Shown here piece by piece: positions 8,584 to 17,690 of a stretch of 64,000 nucleotides of DNA. The number at the start of each line of letters is the position of its first letter. Position 1 is the first letter of the stretch. A program made the translations under genes and the position numbers. Origin of the DNA: an uncultured Bacteroidales bacterium (GTDB lineage: Bacteria > Bacteroidota > Bacteroidia > Bacteroidales > Paludibacteraceae). The notes under the pieces are model-generated. The model did no database searches. It was not told where the DNA came from and saw only the letters and a list, made by a program, of their open reading frames with translations. The DNA is taken from positions 62,001 through 126,000 of the forward strand of contig ONBH01000001.1 in the NCBI GenBank assembly GCA_900316005.1, read 5' to 3'.

Positions 8584-9570
8584 ATGGGATTTTTTGATTT
8601 TTTCAAACGCAAAAAGACCGAACAGGAAGTTCGGCAGGAACAAGAGACGCTAACCCAAGGCCTGGAGAAGACCAAGGAGTCGGTGCTGACCAAGCTAAGC
8701 CGCGCGGTTGCCGGCCGTTCGACAGTAGATGACGACGTGCTGGACGAACTGGAGGAAGCACTCATCACCAGCGACGTAGGCGTGGAAACGACGCTACGCA
8801 TCATTGAGCGTGTACAAGAACGCGTCCGTCGAGACAAATACCTCGGAACGAATGAATTGAACCGTATCCTCGTCGAGGAAACCTGTGCCCTACTCGCCGA
8901 AAACGAGATTCAAGAACAGAAAGCCAATAGTCCGGAATCGGTTGCCGCAAGCCAATATCCCTACGTAATCATGGTAGTCGGCGTGAATGGCGTAGGCAAA
9001 ACCACAACGATTGGCAAATTGGCATGGCAGTTCAAGCAGGCCGGCAAAAAGGTCTATTTGGGCGCTGCCGATACCTTCCGTGCCGCTGCCGTGGAGCAAC
9101 TATGCATCTGGGGCGAACGAGTCGGCGTAACGGTCATCAAACAGCAACAAGGCTCCGACCCCGCATCGGTAGCCTTCGATACGCTGCAATCGGCGGTAGC
9201 CAACAAGGCCGATGTCGTGCTCATTGATACAGCCGGTCGTCTGCACAACAAGGTTAACCTGATGAATGAGTTGACCAAAATCAAAAATGTCATGCAGAAA
9301 GTTGTACCCGGCGCGCCGCACGATGTGATGCTTGTATTGGATGGTAGCACCGGTCAGAACGCCTTTGAACAAGCCCGTCAGTTCACCCGCGCGACACAGG
9401 TAACTTCACTAGCCATCACCAAACTGGATGGCACGGCTAAAGGTGGCGTAGTCATCGGCATCAGCGACCAGTTCCACATTCCCGTGCGCTACATCGGTCT
9501 GGGCGAGAAAGCGGAAGACCTGCAGGCCTTCGACCGCGAAGCATTTGTGCGTAGTCTGCTTGGCTTATGA
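8584..9570 (+). CDS. ftsY: signal recognition particle receptor FtsY
   Basis: 328 residues. SRP-family GTPase: helical N domain (about 25-105), then G1 GVNGVGKTTTIGKLA (about 137), DTFRAAAVEQL (I box), DTAGRLHNK (G3), TKLDGTAKGG (G4) and GLGEKAEDLQAF near the end. A short charged start (KRKKTEQEVRQEQ) replaces the long acidic A domain of enteric FtsY, as usual outside proteobacteria. It docks the SRP-ribosome complex at the inner membrane. One base separates it from the glycan operon and it overlaps rlmH by 4 bases, so it may be read through from upstream. Confidence 0.95.
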   Translation: MGFFDFFKRKKTEQEVRQEQETLTQGLEKTKESVLTKLSRAVAGRSTVDDDVLDELEEALITSDVGVETTLRIIERVQERVRRDKYLGTNELNRILVEETCALLAENEIQEQKANSPESVAASQYPYVIMVVGVNGVGKTTTIGKLAWQFKQAGKKVYLGAADTFRAAAVEQLCIWGERVGVTVIKQQQGSDPASVAFDTLQSAVANKADVVLIDTAGRLHNKVNLMNELTKIKNVMQKVVPGAPHDVMLVLDGSTGQNAFEQARQFTRATQVTSLAITKLDGTAKGGVVIGISDQFHIPVRYIGLGEKAEDLQAFDREAFVRSLLGL

Positions 9571-10037
9571 AGATAACTTTTCTGGTCATAGGGCGAACGA
9601 CAGACAAGCATATCGAGGCGCTGACGGAGGAATACCGGCAACGATTGGGGCATTATGTCAAATTTGAGATGACGGTCATACCGGAACTCAAGAACACCAA
9701 GAACCTCCGTCATGACCAACAGAAGACTGAAGAGGGGCTACTACTTCTACGCGCTGTGCCGCAGACTGCAGAACTGATTCTACTGGACGAACGCGGTAAG
9801 GAGTTGCGCAGTATCGAGCTGGCAGATATGCTGCAAAAGAAGATGTCCGGCGGACGGGATGTCGTGTTTGCCATCGGCGGACCATATGGTTTCTCTGAAG
9901 CTGTGTACCAACGCGCAGACGGTATGTTGTCGCTGAGCAAACTGACTTTCTCACACCAGATGATACGACCATTCTTTGTAGAACAACTCTACCGAGCAAT
10001 GACCATACAAAAGGGGGAACCGTATCACCATGAGTAG
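9567..10037 (+). CDS. rlmH: 23S rRNA pseudouridine-1915 N3-methyltransferase RlmH
   Basis: 156 residues, the normal size. SPOUT-class knot motifs are visible: LLDERGKELRS, the SAM-site FAIGGPYGFSEAV, and the conserved C-terminus LSKLTFSHQMIRPFFVEQLY plus GEPYHHE. The enzyme methylates pseudouridine 1915 in helix 69 of 23S rRNA after 70S assembly. Start overlaps the ftsY stop by 4 bases. Confidence 0.96.
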   Translation: MKITFLVIGRTTDKHIEALTEEYRQRLGHYVKFEMTVIPELKNTKNLRHDQQKTEEGLLLLRAVPQTAELILLDERGKELRSIELADMLQKKMSGGRDVVFAIGGPYGFSEAVYQRADGMLSLSKLTFSHQMIRPFFVEQLYRAMTIQKGEPYHHE

Positions 10038-10074
10038 TTGATAGTTGACAATTGATAGTTGATAATTGATAGTT
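10038..10074 (+). repeat. TTGATAGTTGACAATTGATAG word repeat before a start codon
   Basis: The entire gap between the rlmH stop and the next ATG is a degenerate tandem repeat of TTGATAGTTGA / TTGATAATTGA units. The same word family recurs at 43861-43890 (inside ygiQ), 44451-44475 and 47888-47920. Confidence 0.8.
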
Positions 10075-10671
10075 ATGAAAAAAGTTACTTTTATTCTGGC
10101 GATTGCAGCCGTAATGGTGGCATGCCAGACCCAAGAAAACAAACAAGAAAACATGAGTAATCAAGTCATCGAAAACATCCTTACCCGCGTGAGCGTACGC
10201 CAGTTTACGGGTGAGAAGATTAGCGCCGAGCAAACCGAGACTCTACTCCGTTGCGCATTGGCGGCACCATCGGCAGTAAACCAACAGCCGTGGAAAATCT
10301 ACGTCGTTGAGAACGAGGAGTTACTCCGTCAGTTAGGCGAAGCGATGCCTAATTGTCGCTGTCAGAACCATCCCGCTTGTGCATTTGTACTCTGCGGGGA
10401 TATGGACAAAGTATTCCAACCCCAACCTGATTTCTGGATTCACGATGTATCAGCAGCCACAGAGAACCTGCTTCTTGCCGTGCACAGCATGGGTCTGGGC
10501 GCTGTATGGTGCGGCGTTTATCCCAGTCAGGAGAAAGTGGAGATGACCCGCAGTATTTTAGGTATTGAGGAGCGTTTTGTGCCACTCTGCATCGTGCCCG
10601 TAGGTCACCCTGCTGAGCAACCCGACGTGAAAGACAAGTACAAAGAAGAAAATATATGCTTTATTCGGTAG
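10075..10671 (+). CDS. lipoprotein-anchored nitroreductase-family protein
   Basis: 198 residues from ATG 10075; a TTG three codons upstream lies in the repeat and is not used. The first 16 residues (MKKVTFILAIAAVMVA) end in Cys followed by polar residues, a type II lipoprotein signal. From MSNQVIENI on it is a nitroreductase-fold FMN enzyme: RVSVRQFTGEKI, APSAVNQQPWKIYVV, DVSAATENLLLAVHSMGLGAVWCG and VGHP. Members reduce quinones, nitro groups or flavins with NAD(P)H; most are cytoplasmic, so a lipidated form is noteworthy. Translation could also start at the internal MSNQ, giving a soluble form. The end overlaps prmA by 16 bases. Confidence 0.85.
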   Translation: MKKVTFILAIAAVMVACQTQENKQENMSNQVIENILTRVSVRQFTGEKISAEQTETLLRCALAAPSAVNQQPWKIYVVENEELLRQLGEAMPNCRCQNHPACAFVLCGDMDKVFQPQPDFWIHDVSAATENLLLAVHSMGLGAVWCGVYPSQEKVEMTRSILGIEERFVPLCIVPVGHPAEQPDVKDKYKEENICFIR

Positions 10672-11459
10672 CCACATATCGGTTACATCCCCACGAAGCC
10701 TGGCAGGAGGACCTCTTCTGCCAAGCATTGGCAGACCAAGGATTTGAGGTATTCGAGACCTCAGAGGACGGCACGGAAATGCGTGCCTATATTCCGACGG
10801 AACTCGGTAATCGGTTATCGGTTATCGGATCTCACGATTGGGCGGAGCCGGTAAGCTTTGAAGTATGTCCGGATGACAATTGGAATGCCGAATGGGAGAA
10901 AGAAAATACTGAAAAGTGTTATTCGCTGCCCAATGGGCGTCAATTAGTCATTCATCCGCATTGTGCTTTTGGCGCCGGTCATCACGAGACGACCTCGATG
11001 ATTTTGGAGCGACTGATGACCTTGCCACCGGCAGGAAAGACGGTATTGGACAACGGTTGCGGAACGGGTATCTTGGGTATTGCCTGCGCTATGTTGGGTG
11101 CACAAAAAGTTGTAGCGACCGATATTGATGACAAGGCTGTCAGCAACACCCGCGAGAATGCTGAGCTCAACGGCGTGGAAGAACGATTGGATATCCGTCA
11201 GGGCAACACTCCGCCAGAGGGTACGTATGACCTGATACTGAGTAATATTCATCGCAACATCCTAATCGCCCAGATGCCCCTATACGCCCGCTATTTACGC
11301 GAGGGAGGTGAGGTGTGGTTGAGCGGTTTTCTGCGTGAAGACGCCCGACTGATTCGCCAAGCAGCCGAACAAGAAGGGCTACAACTTAAAGACGAACAAG
11401 AAAAGAACACATGGATACTATCTGTGCTATATCGACCCCACAAGGCTCCGGAGGCATAG
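10656..11459 (+). CDS. prmA: ribosomal protein L11 methyltransferase PrmA
   Basis: 267 residues. Central class I SAM-methyltransferase motif VLDNGCGTGILGIACAMLGA (about residue 130), preceded by PHCAFGAGHHETTSM, and NIHRNIL as the conserved post-II motif (NxxxN type). The N-terminal substrate domain is shorter than in E. coli PrmA, as common in this phylum. Residues about 50-58 (LGNRLSVIG) are encoded by a CGGTTATCGG tandem repeat. Trimethylates L11 by family. Overlaps mnmE by 49 bases, an unusually long coding overlap. Confidence 0.92.
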   Translation: MLYSVATYRLHPHEAWQEDLFCQALADQGFEVFETSEDGTEMRAYIPTELGNRLSVIGSHDWAEPVSFEVCPDDNWNAEWEKENTEKCYSLPNGRQLVIHPHCAFGAGHHETTSMILERLMTLPPAGKTVLDNGCGTGILGIACAMLGAQKVVATDIDDKAVSNTRENAELNGVEERLDIRQGNTPPEGTYDLILSNIHRNILIAQMPLYARYLREGGEVWLSGFLREDARLIRQAAEQEGLQLKDEQEKNTWILSVLYRPHKAPEA

Positions 11460-12727
11460 CCGTTGTAAGGCTAAGCGGCGATGAGGCTATCCGTATTGCC
11501 GAAAGCCTAACCTGCCCGTTACAGGACGCCAAGGGCTACACCTTGCGCCACACACGGCTGCATCGCAGCGAGGAAATGCTTGACGAAGTCATGCTGTCTG
11601 TCTATCGTGCCCCCCACTCCTATACAGGCGAGGATGTGGTGGAGATAGCCTGCCACGGCAGTCTGTATATTCAGCAGGAAGTACTGCGCTGGCTGGTGGA
11701 AGCAGGTTGCCGCATCGCCCTACCCGGCGAATTTACCCAGCGGGCTTTCATGAACGGCAAGATGGATCTGACACAAGCCGAGGCTGTCGCCGACCTTATT
11801 GCCGCAGAGACAAAGGCCGAGAAGGACCTGGCACTTAGTCAACTAAAAGGTTCTGTATCCACCGAACTGAACTCCTTGCGCGAGGAATTGCTGCATTTTA
11901 CCTCGCTTGTAGAATTAGAGTTGGATTTTGCCGACCATGAAGAATTGGAGTTTGCTGACAGAAGTGAGTTGCATAAATTGGCTGAAAAGATTGAAGCTCG
12001 ACTGCGCGAACTGATACAGTCCTTCCGAACCGGTAATGCGATACGTAACGGTATCCCCGTAGCCATCGTCGGTGCGCCCAATGTGGGCAAATCGACCTTG
12101 CTGAATGCGCTGGTAGGCGAACAACGTGCCATCGTAAGCGACATACAGGGCACCACACGCGATACCATAGAGGACTCACTTATCCTGGATGGTATTCTGT
12201 TCCGACTGATTGACACCGCCGGACTGCGCGAGACAGACGACACGTTGGAAAATCTGGGCATCGAACGCAGTAGGCAGGCGGTAGAGAAAGCACAAATCAT
12301 TCTGTCAGTAACCGAGCGCGGCAAAGACTTCGCACAGATAACCGTACACGAAGGGCAAACATTGATACCTATATATAATAAGGTGGACCTGCTGATGCCC
12401 GATGAGCGTATGAACCTGATTGACGGGCTTTGTATCTCTGCCAAACACGGAGCGATAGATTCCCTGAAAACAAAACTGATTAATGTAGCCAAAGCATCGA
12501 TGCAGACAAATGCTGTGATGCTATCCAATGCCCGGCACTACGAGGCTATCGTGCTGGCACATACTGCTATCGAAGCCGTGCTTAGCGGACTGAAGAGCGG
12601 CCTGAGCGGCGAGTTACTCAGCCTTGACCTGCAGGACTGCCTGAATGCCCTCGGCGAAGTGACCGGGCAGATAACCAATCAAGAAGTGCTCAGTAATATA
12701 TTTAGTAAATTTTGTATAGGCAAATAA
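11411..12727 (+). CDS. mnmE: tRNA modification GTPase MnmE
   Basis: 438 residues, slightly shorter than the usual ~455. N-terminal folate-binding domain (DTICAISTPQGSGGIAVVRLSG; YTGEDVVEI; GEFTQRAFMNGKMDLTQAEAV), central helices, an inserted Ras-like G domain (GAPNVGKSTLLN, DTAGLRETDD, NKVD) and the catalytic C-terminal FCIGK. With MnmG it installs the 5-carboxymethylaminomethyl group on wobble uridine. The start lies inside prmA; MDTICAIS matches the family start well, so the overlap seems real. Confidence 0.95.
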   Translation: MDTICAISTPQGSGGIAVVRLSGDEAIRIAESLTCPLQDAKGYTLRHTRLHRSEEMLDEVMLSVYRAPHSYTGEDVVEIACHGSLYIQQEVLRWLVEAGCRIALPGEFTQRAFMNGKMDLTQAEAVADLIAAETKAEKDLALSQLKGSVSTELNSLREELLHFTSLVELELDFADHEELEFADRSELHKLAEKIEARLRELIQSFRTGNAIRNGIPVAIVGAPNVGKSTLLNALVGEQRAIVSDIQGTTRDTIEDSLILDGILFRLIDTAGLRETDDTLENLGIERSRQAVEKAQIILSVTERGKDFAQITVHEGQTLIPIYNKVDLLMPDERMNLIDGLCISAKHGAIDSLKTKLINVAKASMQTNAVMLSNARHYEAIVLAHTAIEAVLSGLKSGLSGELLSLDLQDCLNALGEVTGQITNQEVLSNIFSKFCIGK

Positions 12728-12768
12728 ATTATAAATTTTCCATTTCCCATTTTCAATTTTCAATTACT

Positions 12769-13662
12769 ATGATTCTCTCCATGACCGGTTATGGCAAAGC
12801 CGAAAGCCAAATAGAAAATCGTAAACTGACTGTAGAGATTCGGAGTCTGAACTCCAAATCAATGGATCTGAACATGCGTCTCAGTCCGCAGTTACGCGAA
12901 TATGAGCACGATATCCGTACCCTACTGAACCAGCGCTTGGAACGCGGCAAGGTAGATGTGTCCATTGCGTTGGAAGACCCCACACAAAACGGCACACAAA
13001 TGTTCACACCCATTAACAAAGAAGCGTTCCGCTATTACTACCGCGAGTTGCGTGCCCTGCAAGATGAGCATGATATGCCCCACGGCGACCTGACGGCTGC
13101 GATACTCCGCATGCCCGATGTGCTGGTCAAGAGTGAAGAACAGACCTTGGGCGAGGAGGATAAGAAAGCCGTCATCAATACCGTAGAACAGGCTATTGAA
13201 GCATTCCGCGCCTTCCGCATTCAGGAAGGAAAGGCTCTGGAGGCAATGTTTCGCGAGAAACTGGACGGCATTGAGCAACTACTGGGCGAGGTGGAACCGT
13301 ACGAAAAAGGACGCGTGGAGAAGATACGCAAACACCTCATCCAGAACCTGGATAAACTGGCAGAGGAAACCAAACAACGTGTGGACCAAAACCGACTCGA
13401 GGCGGAGATGATTTATTACCTGGAGAAACTGGATATCACCGAGGAAAAGGTGCGCCTCACCAACCACCTCCACTATTTTCGCGAGACCATGGATGGCGAC
13501 GGAACGGGCGTTGGCAAGAAGTTAGGCTTCATCGCCCAGGAAATGGGACGCGAGATCAATACCCTCGGCAGTAAATCCAACCAATCGGAGATGCAAATCC
13601 TTGTCGTCAAGATGAAAGACATCTTAGAGCAAATCAAGGAGCAAGTACTCAATGTACTATAA
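12769..13662 (+). CDS. yicC: YicC family endoribonuclease
   Basis: 297 residues starting at ATG 12769 (MILSMTGYGKAES, the family's invariant start). The upstream in-frame extension is the translation of a CAATTTTC word repeat and is rejected. Conserved blocks: SLNSKSMDLNMRLSP, EKARGKVDVSI-like region (LERGKVDVSIALED), and the C-terminal KKLGFIAQEMGREINTLGSKSN. YicC of E. coli has been assigned RNase activity; the partner DUF1732 domain is the C-terminal half. Downstream gmk is the usual neighbour across bacteria. Confidence 0.93.
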   Translation: MILSMTGYGKAESQIENRKLTVEIRSLNSKSMDLNMRLSPQLREYEHDIRTLLNQRLERGKVDVSIALEDPTQNGTQMFTPINKEAFRYYYRELRALQDEHDMPHGDLTAAILRMPDVLVKSEEQTLGEEDKKAVINTVEQAIEAFRAFRIQEGKALEAMFREKLDGIEQLLGEVEPYEKGRVEKIRKHLIQNLDKLAEETKQRVDQNRLEAEMIYYLEKLDITEEKVRLTNHLHYFRETMDGDGTGVGKKLGFIAQEMGREINTLGSKSNQSEMQILVVKMKDILEQIKEQVLNVL

Positions 13663-13701
13663 TAAATGACAAAATGGTAAATGACTAAATAATAAAATGT
13701 C

Positions 13702-14259
13702 ATGATATATATCTTTTGTGCACCTTCTGGAAGCGGGAAGTCCACGATGGTCAACTATTTATTGAGCAAATATCCCAACCATTTCGAGCTCTCCATTTCG
13801 TGCACCACCCGTCCGCCACGCGGACAGGAAGTGCATGGCAAGGAATACTATTTCATTACGCCGCAAGAGTTCCGGCAACGTATCCAAAACGATGAGTTCA
13901 TCGAGTATGAGCAGGTCTATGAAGGTCTGTACTACGGCACGCTGAAAGAGGAAATCCGGCGCATAGAGGAAGCCGGCAAACAGGTCTTGTTTGACGTTGA
14001 TGTTAAGGGTGGCTTGAACCTAAAGCGTATCTTGGGCGAGAAGGCGACGTCTGTATTTATTTGCCCCCCATCCATTGACGAACTGCGTAAACGTCTGGAA
14101 GGACGCGGCGATACCTCGCCCGAGATGATCGAGAAACGCCTTGCGAAGGCATCCGTAGAGATGGAAGATATGCCGCATTTCGACCACGTTGTCGTCAACG
14201 ATGACCTGCAGCACGCTTTCGCACAACTCGATAATATCATCAGCGAAACCAATCGTTAA
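13702..14259 (+). CDS. gmk: guanylate kinase
   Basis: 185 residues: P-loop FCAPSGSGKSTMVNYLL (6-22), SCTTRPPRGQEVHGKEYYF, GMP-binding EYEQVYEGLYYGT, DVDVKGGLNLKR and a lid region RLEGRGDTSPEMIEKRL. Converts GMP to GDP. The gap after yicC is filled by AAATGAC-type word repeats. Its stop shares a base with the nadD start. Confidence 0.95.
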   Translation: MIYIFCAPSGSGKSTMVNYLLSKYPNHFELSISCTTRPPRGQEVHGKEYYFITPQEFRQRIQNDEFIEYEQVYEGLYYGTLKEEIRRIEEAGKQVLFDVDVKGGLNLKRILGEKATSVFICPPSIDELRKRLEGRGDTSPEMIEKRLAKASVEMEDMPHFDHVVVNDDLQHAFAQLDNIISETNR

Positions 14260-14807
14260 TGCCCATGGCCAAGGTCGGTATCTACGGTGGTAGTTTCAAT
14301 CCTGTGCATTTTGGGCATATGGGATTGGCAGAATGGGTCCTGACACATACGGACCTGGATGAGTTATGGCTCATGGTTACACCCAATAATCCGCTAAAGG
14401 ATAGCCGGATTCTGGCAGATGAGCACGAACGGCTGAACGGCGTGCGCGAGGCGATAAGCCGACTACAGTTACCCGCAGGCAAACGACTTGTGGCATCAGA
14501 TTTTGAGTTCCACCTCCCGCGTCCCTCCTATACCGCGAACACCCTACGTGAGCTTCGCAAGGCATACCCCGAGCACACCTTCACGCTTATCATCGGGGAG
14601 GATAACCTTGCCATCTTCACCCGCTGGAGGGAGTATCAAACCATACTGGACAACCACCGTGTCTTCGTATATCCCCGACACGGTACGACCGACATACCCG
14701 AACTGCAACCCAAACCCGTTTTTTTGGTCGGAGCACCCTATTTTGACATCTCTTCGACCCAAATTCGGCAACAAAAAGAGGGTGCAGAGCATAAAAATGC
14801 AAAATAA
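14259..14807 (+). CDS. nadD: nicotinate-nucleotide adenylyltransferase
   Basis: 182 residues. Nucleotidyltransferase opening KVGIYGGSFNPVHFGHMGLAEW with the (H/T)xGH box and C-terminal ISSTQIRQQ (ISxTxxR). IGEDNLAIFTRWREYQTIL matches the NadD signature (G-x-D-n-l-x-f-x-x-W). Adenylates nicotinate mononucleotide in NAD synthesis. Start may be ATG 14259 or ATG 14265; the second gives MAKVGIYGG and would be closer to the family start. Confidence 0.94.
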   Translation: MPMAKVGIYGGSFNPVHFGHMGLAEWVLTHTDLDELWLMVTPNNPLKDSRILADEHERLNGVREAISRLQLPAGKRLVASDFEFHLPRPSYTANTLRELRKAYPEHTFTLIIGEDNLAIFTRWREYQTILDNHRVFVYPRHGTTDIPELQPKPVFLVGAPYFDISSTQIRQQKEGAEHKNAK

Positions 14808-14808
14808 A

Positions 14809-14840
14809 CTTGCATGATTAAAAAAAAAATTGTATCTTTG
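14809..14840 (+). promoter_or_regulatory. Bacteroidota-type promoter upstream of the MBL hydrolase
   Basis: CTTG (14809-14812), 20 bases, TATCTTTG (14833-14840). The -33 box is followed by CATGATTA, similar to the TTTGCATA seen at other promoters in the window. It directly follows nadD and starts the next unit. Confidence 0.75.
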
Positions 14841-14858
14841 CAAGTTGATTTGTAAAAA

Positions 14859-15692
14859 ATGGAATTAAATAGTCTCATATTTAGGTGTTTTGCCAGTGGA
14901 AGTAGCGGTAACTGCTACTATCTCGGTACGCCGCATACCGGTCTTTTGATTGACGCCGGTATTAGTGCGCGTACGATACAAAAGCACCTGAGAGAGATGG
15001 GCTTGGATTTCCATAATATCATGGGGGTTCTGATTACCCACGACCATGCCGATCATATTCGTGCGGTAGGTACGCTTGGCGAACGGATACACATTCCCAT
15101 CTATACCACACGCGAGATACACGAGGGTATAGACCGCAACTATGGAGTACAGGAGAAGTTGCGTACCTCCAGACGTTTTTTCGAGAAGGAACAGGAGTGG
15201 GAACTCTTTGACTTCCGCATCAACACCTTCTCTGTCAGCCATGACTCAACGGATTGCCTCGGGTACGTCATCGACTACGGCGACCAACGCTTCATGATAG
15301 CCACCGACTGCGGCGAGCCGAACGAGCTCATGTGCCAATATATCCGTACCGCCAACCATCTGGTCATCGAGGCCAATCACGACGAGCAGATGTTGCTCAA
15401 CGGCCCCTACCCCACCTACCTCAAGGAACGCATCCTCTCGCCCAAGGGGCATCAGAGTAACCGTACATGCGGTAAACTCCTTGCCGAGAACTTCCATAGC
15501 GGGCTTCGCAATGTATTCCTCTGCCACCTAAGCAAAGAGAACAACGACCCCGAGGTGGCCCTTAACACAGTATGCAACTGCTTGGAGGATAAAGATATCA
15601 TTCCCGGCCAGGACCTCTTTGTCAAACCCTTGGCACGACTGGAGGCAAGCCCCATCTATACTTTGGATAACGATATTATTACTGAATATTAA
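14859..15692 (+). CDS. WalJ/YycJ-like metallo-beta-lactamase fold hydrolase
   Basis: 277 residues. CFASGSSGNCYYLG opening, LIDAGISARTIQKHL, metal ligands THDHADHIRAVG (HxHxDH), ATDCGEPNE, and LVIEANHDEQMLLNG plus CHLSKENNDPEVAL, all typical of the YycJ/WalJ family of predicted single-strand nucleases linked to cell-wall and DNA repair phenotypes in Firmicutes. Cytoplasmic. The substrate in Bacteroidota is not established. Start ATG 14859 sits 18 bases after the promoter -7 box. Confidence 0.88.
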   Translation: MELNSLIFRCFASGSSGNCYYLGTPHTGLLIDAGISARTIQKHLREMGLDFHNIMGVLITHDHADHIRAVGTLGERIHIPIYTTREIHEGIDRNYGVQEKLRTSRRFFEKEQEWELFDFRINTFSVSHDSTDCLGYVIDYGDQRFMIATDCGEPNELMCQYIRTANHLVIEANHDEQMLLNGPYPTYLKERILSPKGHQSNRTCGKLLAENFHSGLRNVFLCHLSKENNDPEVALNTVCNCLEDKDIIPGQDLFVKPLARLEASPIYTLDNDIITEY

Positions 15693-15696
15693 GTAT

Positions 15697-16443
15697 ATGA
15701 ACGAACGACTGGTTATTATACCGACCTACAACGAAAAGGAAAACATTGAGGCCATCATCACGGCTGTTATGAATCTGCCTCTTGAGTTTCATGTGCTCAT
15801 CATCGATGACGGTTCGCCCGACGGCACAGCCGCTATTGTTAAGGGGCTAATGGCTGAACAGTACAAAGACCGTCTCTTTATCGTAGAGCGCCAGGGCAAA
15901 CAAGGTCTTGGCACCGCGTACATATGCGGTTTCAAATGGGCCATTGAGCATAAGTATGACTATATCTTTGAGATGGATGCCGACTTCTCGCACAACCCCA
16001 ACGACCTATTGAAACTGTACGATGCATGTGCTAACCAAGGCGCAGATGTTGCCATTGGCAGTCGTTATGTCAGCGGTGTGAATGTAGTAAACTGGCCTAT
16101 GGGTCGCGTGCTAATGAGCTATTTCGCCAGCAAATACGTCCGTTTTGTCCTTGGCGTGAATATCCACGACACCACTGCGGGCTTCAAGTGCTATAGGCGT
16201 CAGGTTCTGGAGACCATTGAGCTGGACAAGATTCGCTTCAAGGGATACGCCTTCCAGATTGAGATGAAGTTCACCGCCTACAAATGCGGATTCAAGATTC
16301 AGGAGGTTCCTATCGTCTTTGTTAACCGCGTGTTGGGTACCAGCAAGATGTCGGGTGGCATCTTCTCAGAGGCTCTCTTGGGCGTTATCCGCCTGAAAAT
16401 CAGTTCCTGGACTCGCAAGTACCCCCAGAAGCCGACCGCATGA
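15697..16443 (+). CDS. polyprenol monophosphomannose synthase-like GT2
   Basis: 248 residues from ATG 15697, just after the preceding stop. DPM1/Ppm1-like GT2: LVIIPTYNEKENIEAII, IIDDGSPDGTAAIV, FEMDADFSHNPNDLL, GSRYVSGVNVVNWP, TTAGFKCYRRQVLE. There is no C-terminal membrane domain, as in soluble Dpm1-type synthases. Family members transfer a hexose from a nucleotide sugar to polyprenyl phosphate; mannose is the family default. In Bacteroidota such donors feed protein O-glycosylation, a plausible role. Overlaps the next gene by 4 bases. Confidence 0.88.
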   Translation: MNERLVIIPTYNEKENIEAIITAVMNLPLEFHVLIIDDGSPDGTAAIVKGLMAEQYKDRLFIVERQGKQGLGTAYICGFKWAIEHKYDYIFEMDADFSHNPNDLLKLYDACANQGADVAIGSRYVSGVNVVNWPMGRVLMSYFASKYVRFVLGVNIHDTTAGFKCYRRQVLETIELDKIRFKGYAFQIEMKFTAYKCGFKIQEVPIVFVNRVLGTSKMSGGIFSEALLGVIRLKISSWTRKYPQKPTA

Positions 16444-17654
16444 AGAAAGTTACCATCTTACTAACTGTCATAGCAACTCTTCTGATGATGAGTTGCCAGC
16501 GATCCGTAGGGGAGAATAATCAAGACACGCAGGAGCCGGAACCCATGCGATACGAGTTCGGTCTGCCTATTGATTCGTTCTTGGTAGATACAGGTTTTGT
16601 ACAGAATGGCCAGACTTTGGGCGGTATTCTGACGAGTCTGGGTGCTGACCGCAAACAACTGGCGGGGATACCTGCTATCCCGCGCAGCGAGTTTGACGTA
16701 CGTTCGATTCGTCCCGGTAAGGAGTATTTCGGTTTCACACGCGTGGATACTACGGGCGTTAAGCACCTGTGCTACTTCGTCTATCTGGCCGATATCCGTC
16801 GCGCCGTCGTGTTGCACCTGACCGACTCTATTCATGTGGAGAAGCAAGAGAAACCGCTTACCATTCATTCCCGCCACGCGCAGGCTGTCATTGAGACCAG
16901 TCTCTGGAACGCGATGGTAGGCAACGACCTACCCATCGAATTGGCGCTGGAACTGAGCGAGATATATGCATGGACCATAGACTTCTTCGGATTGCAAAAA
17001 GGTGACAGCATCCGCGTCTATTACGACGAGCAGTATGTCGATTCTACCCGTGTGGGTATCGGACGTATCTATGCTGCCGATTTCTACCACGGGCGCAAGT
17101 GGCTGGAGGCATTCTATTTCGAGGCCGGAGATGTACATAGTTACTTTGATGGCGAGGGCAAGTCGCTACGCAAAGCTTTCCTCAAGGCTCCACTCAACTA
17201 CAAGCGTATCTCATCGCATTTCACCTATGCCCGCAAGCACCCCATCTACAAGACCGTTCGCCCGCATACAGGTGTGGACTATGCTGCGCCTGCCGGTACG
17301 CCTGTCGTGTCAATTGGCGACGGAGTAGTCATTGAGAAAGGATACAAGGGGGGAGGCGGCAACACCGTGAAAATCAAGCATAACTCCACTTATACAACGG
17401 CATACCTTCATCTGCAGAAATACGGACCGGGTATCGCTGTAGGCACACGTGTGTCACAAGGGCAGGTCATCGGCTATGTAGGCTCCACGGGGGCATCGAC
17501 AGGTCCGCACCTGGACTTCCGCGTATGGAAAAACGGCACACCTGTTGACCCACTCAAGATGGAGTCGCCACCCGTGGAACCCGTTCCTACCAAATACCGT
17601 CCGGAATTTGACAGCATCGTCACCATCATGCGTGGCGAGTTGATCAAGCAATAA
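16440..17654 (+). CDS. M23 family peptidase lipoprotein
   Basis: 404 residues. MKKVTILLTVIATLLMMSC is a lipoprotein signal (lipobox LMMSC, Cys ~19). A LysM/OapA-like middle region precedes a LytM domain at about 275-375: HTGVDYAAPAGTPV supplies the H-x3-D ligands and AYLHLQKYGPGI a conserved His. The closing HxH motif reads GPHLDFRVWKNG, with Asp in place of the second His. I recall this HLD form from other Bacteroidota M23 proteins, so I do not call it dead, but catalytic competence is unproven. Periplasmic peptidoglycan endopeptidase or division-associated regulator by family. Confidence 0.85.
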   Translation: MKKVTILLTVIATLLMMSCQRSVGENNQDTQEPEPMRYEFGLPIDSFLVDTGFVQNGQTLGGILTSLGADRKQLAGIPAIPRSEFDVRSIRPGKEYFGFTRVDTTGVKHLCYFVYLADIRRAVVLHLTDSIHVEKQEKPLTIHSRHAQAVIETSLWNAMVGNDLPIELALELSEIYAWTIDFFGLQKGDSIRVYYDEQYVDSTRVGIGRIYAADFYHGRKWLEAFYFEAGDVHSYFDGEGKSLRKAFLKAPLNYKRISSHFTYARKHPIYKTVRPHTGVDYAAPAGTPVVSIGDGVVIEKGYKGGGGNTVKIKHNSTYTTAYLHLQKYGPGIAVGTRVSQGQVIGYVGSTGASTGPHLDFRVWKNGTPVDPLKMESPPVEPVPTKYRPEFDSIVTIMRGELIKQ

Positions 17655-17690
17655 ATTGTCAAATTGTAAATTGTCAAATCGTAAATTACT

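Noticed and set aside
10066..10074. TTG start for the nitroreductase
   Set aside because: It lies in the word repeat; the ATG three codons later starts a normal lipoprotein signal.
16440..17654. Calling the M23 lipoprotein catalytically dead because of HLD in place of HLH
   Set aside because: The first metal motif is intact and this variant seems common in the phylum; the evidence does not decide.
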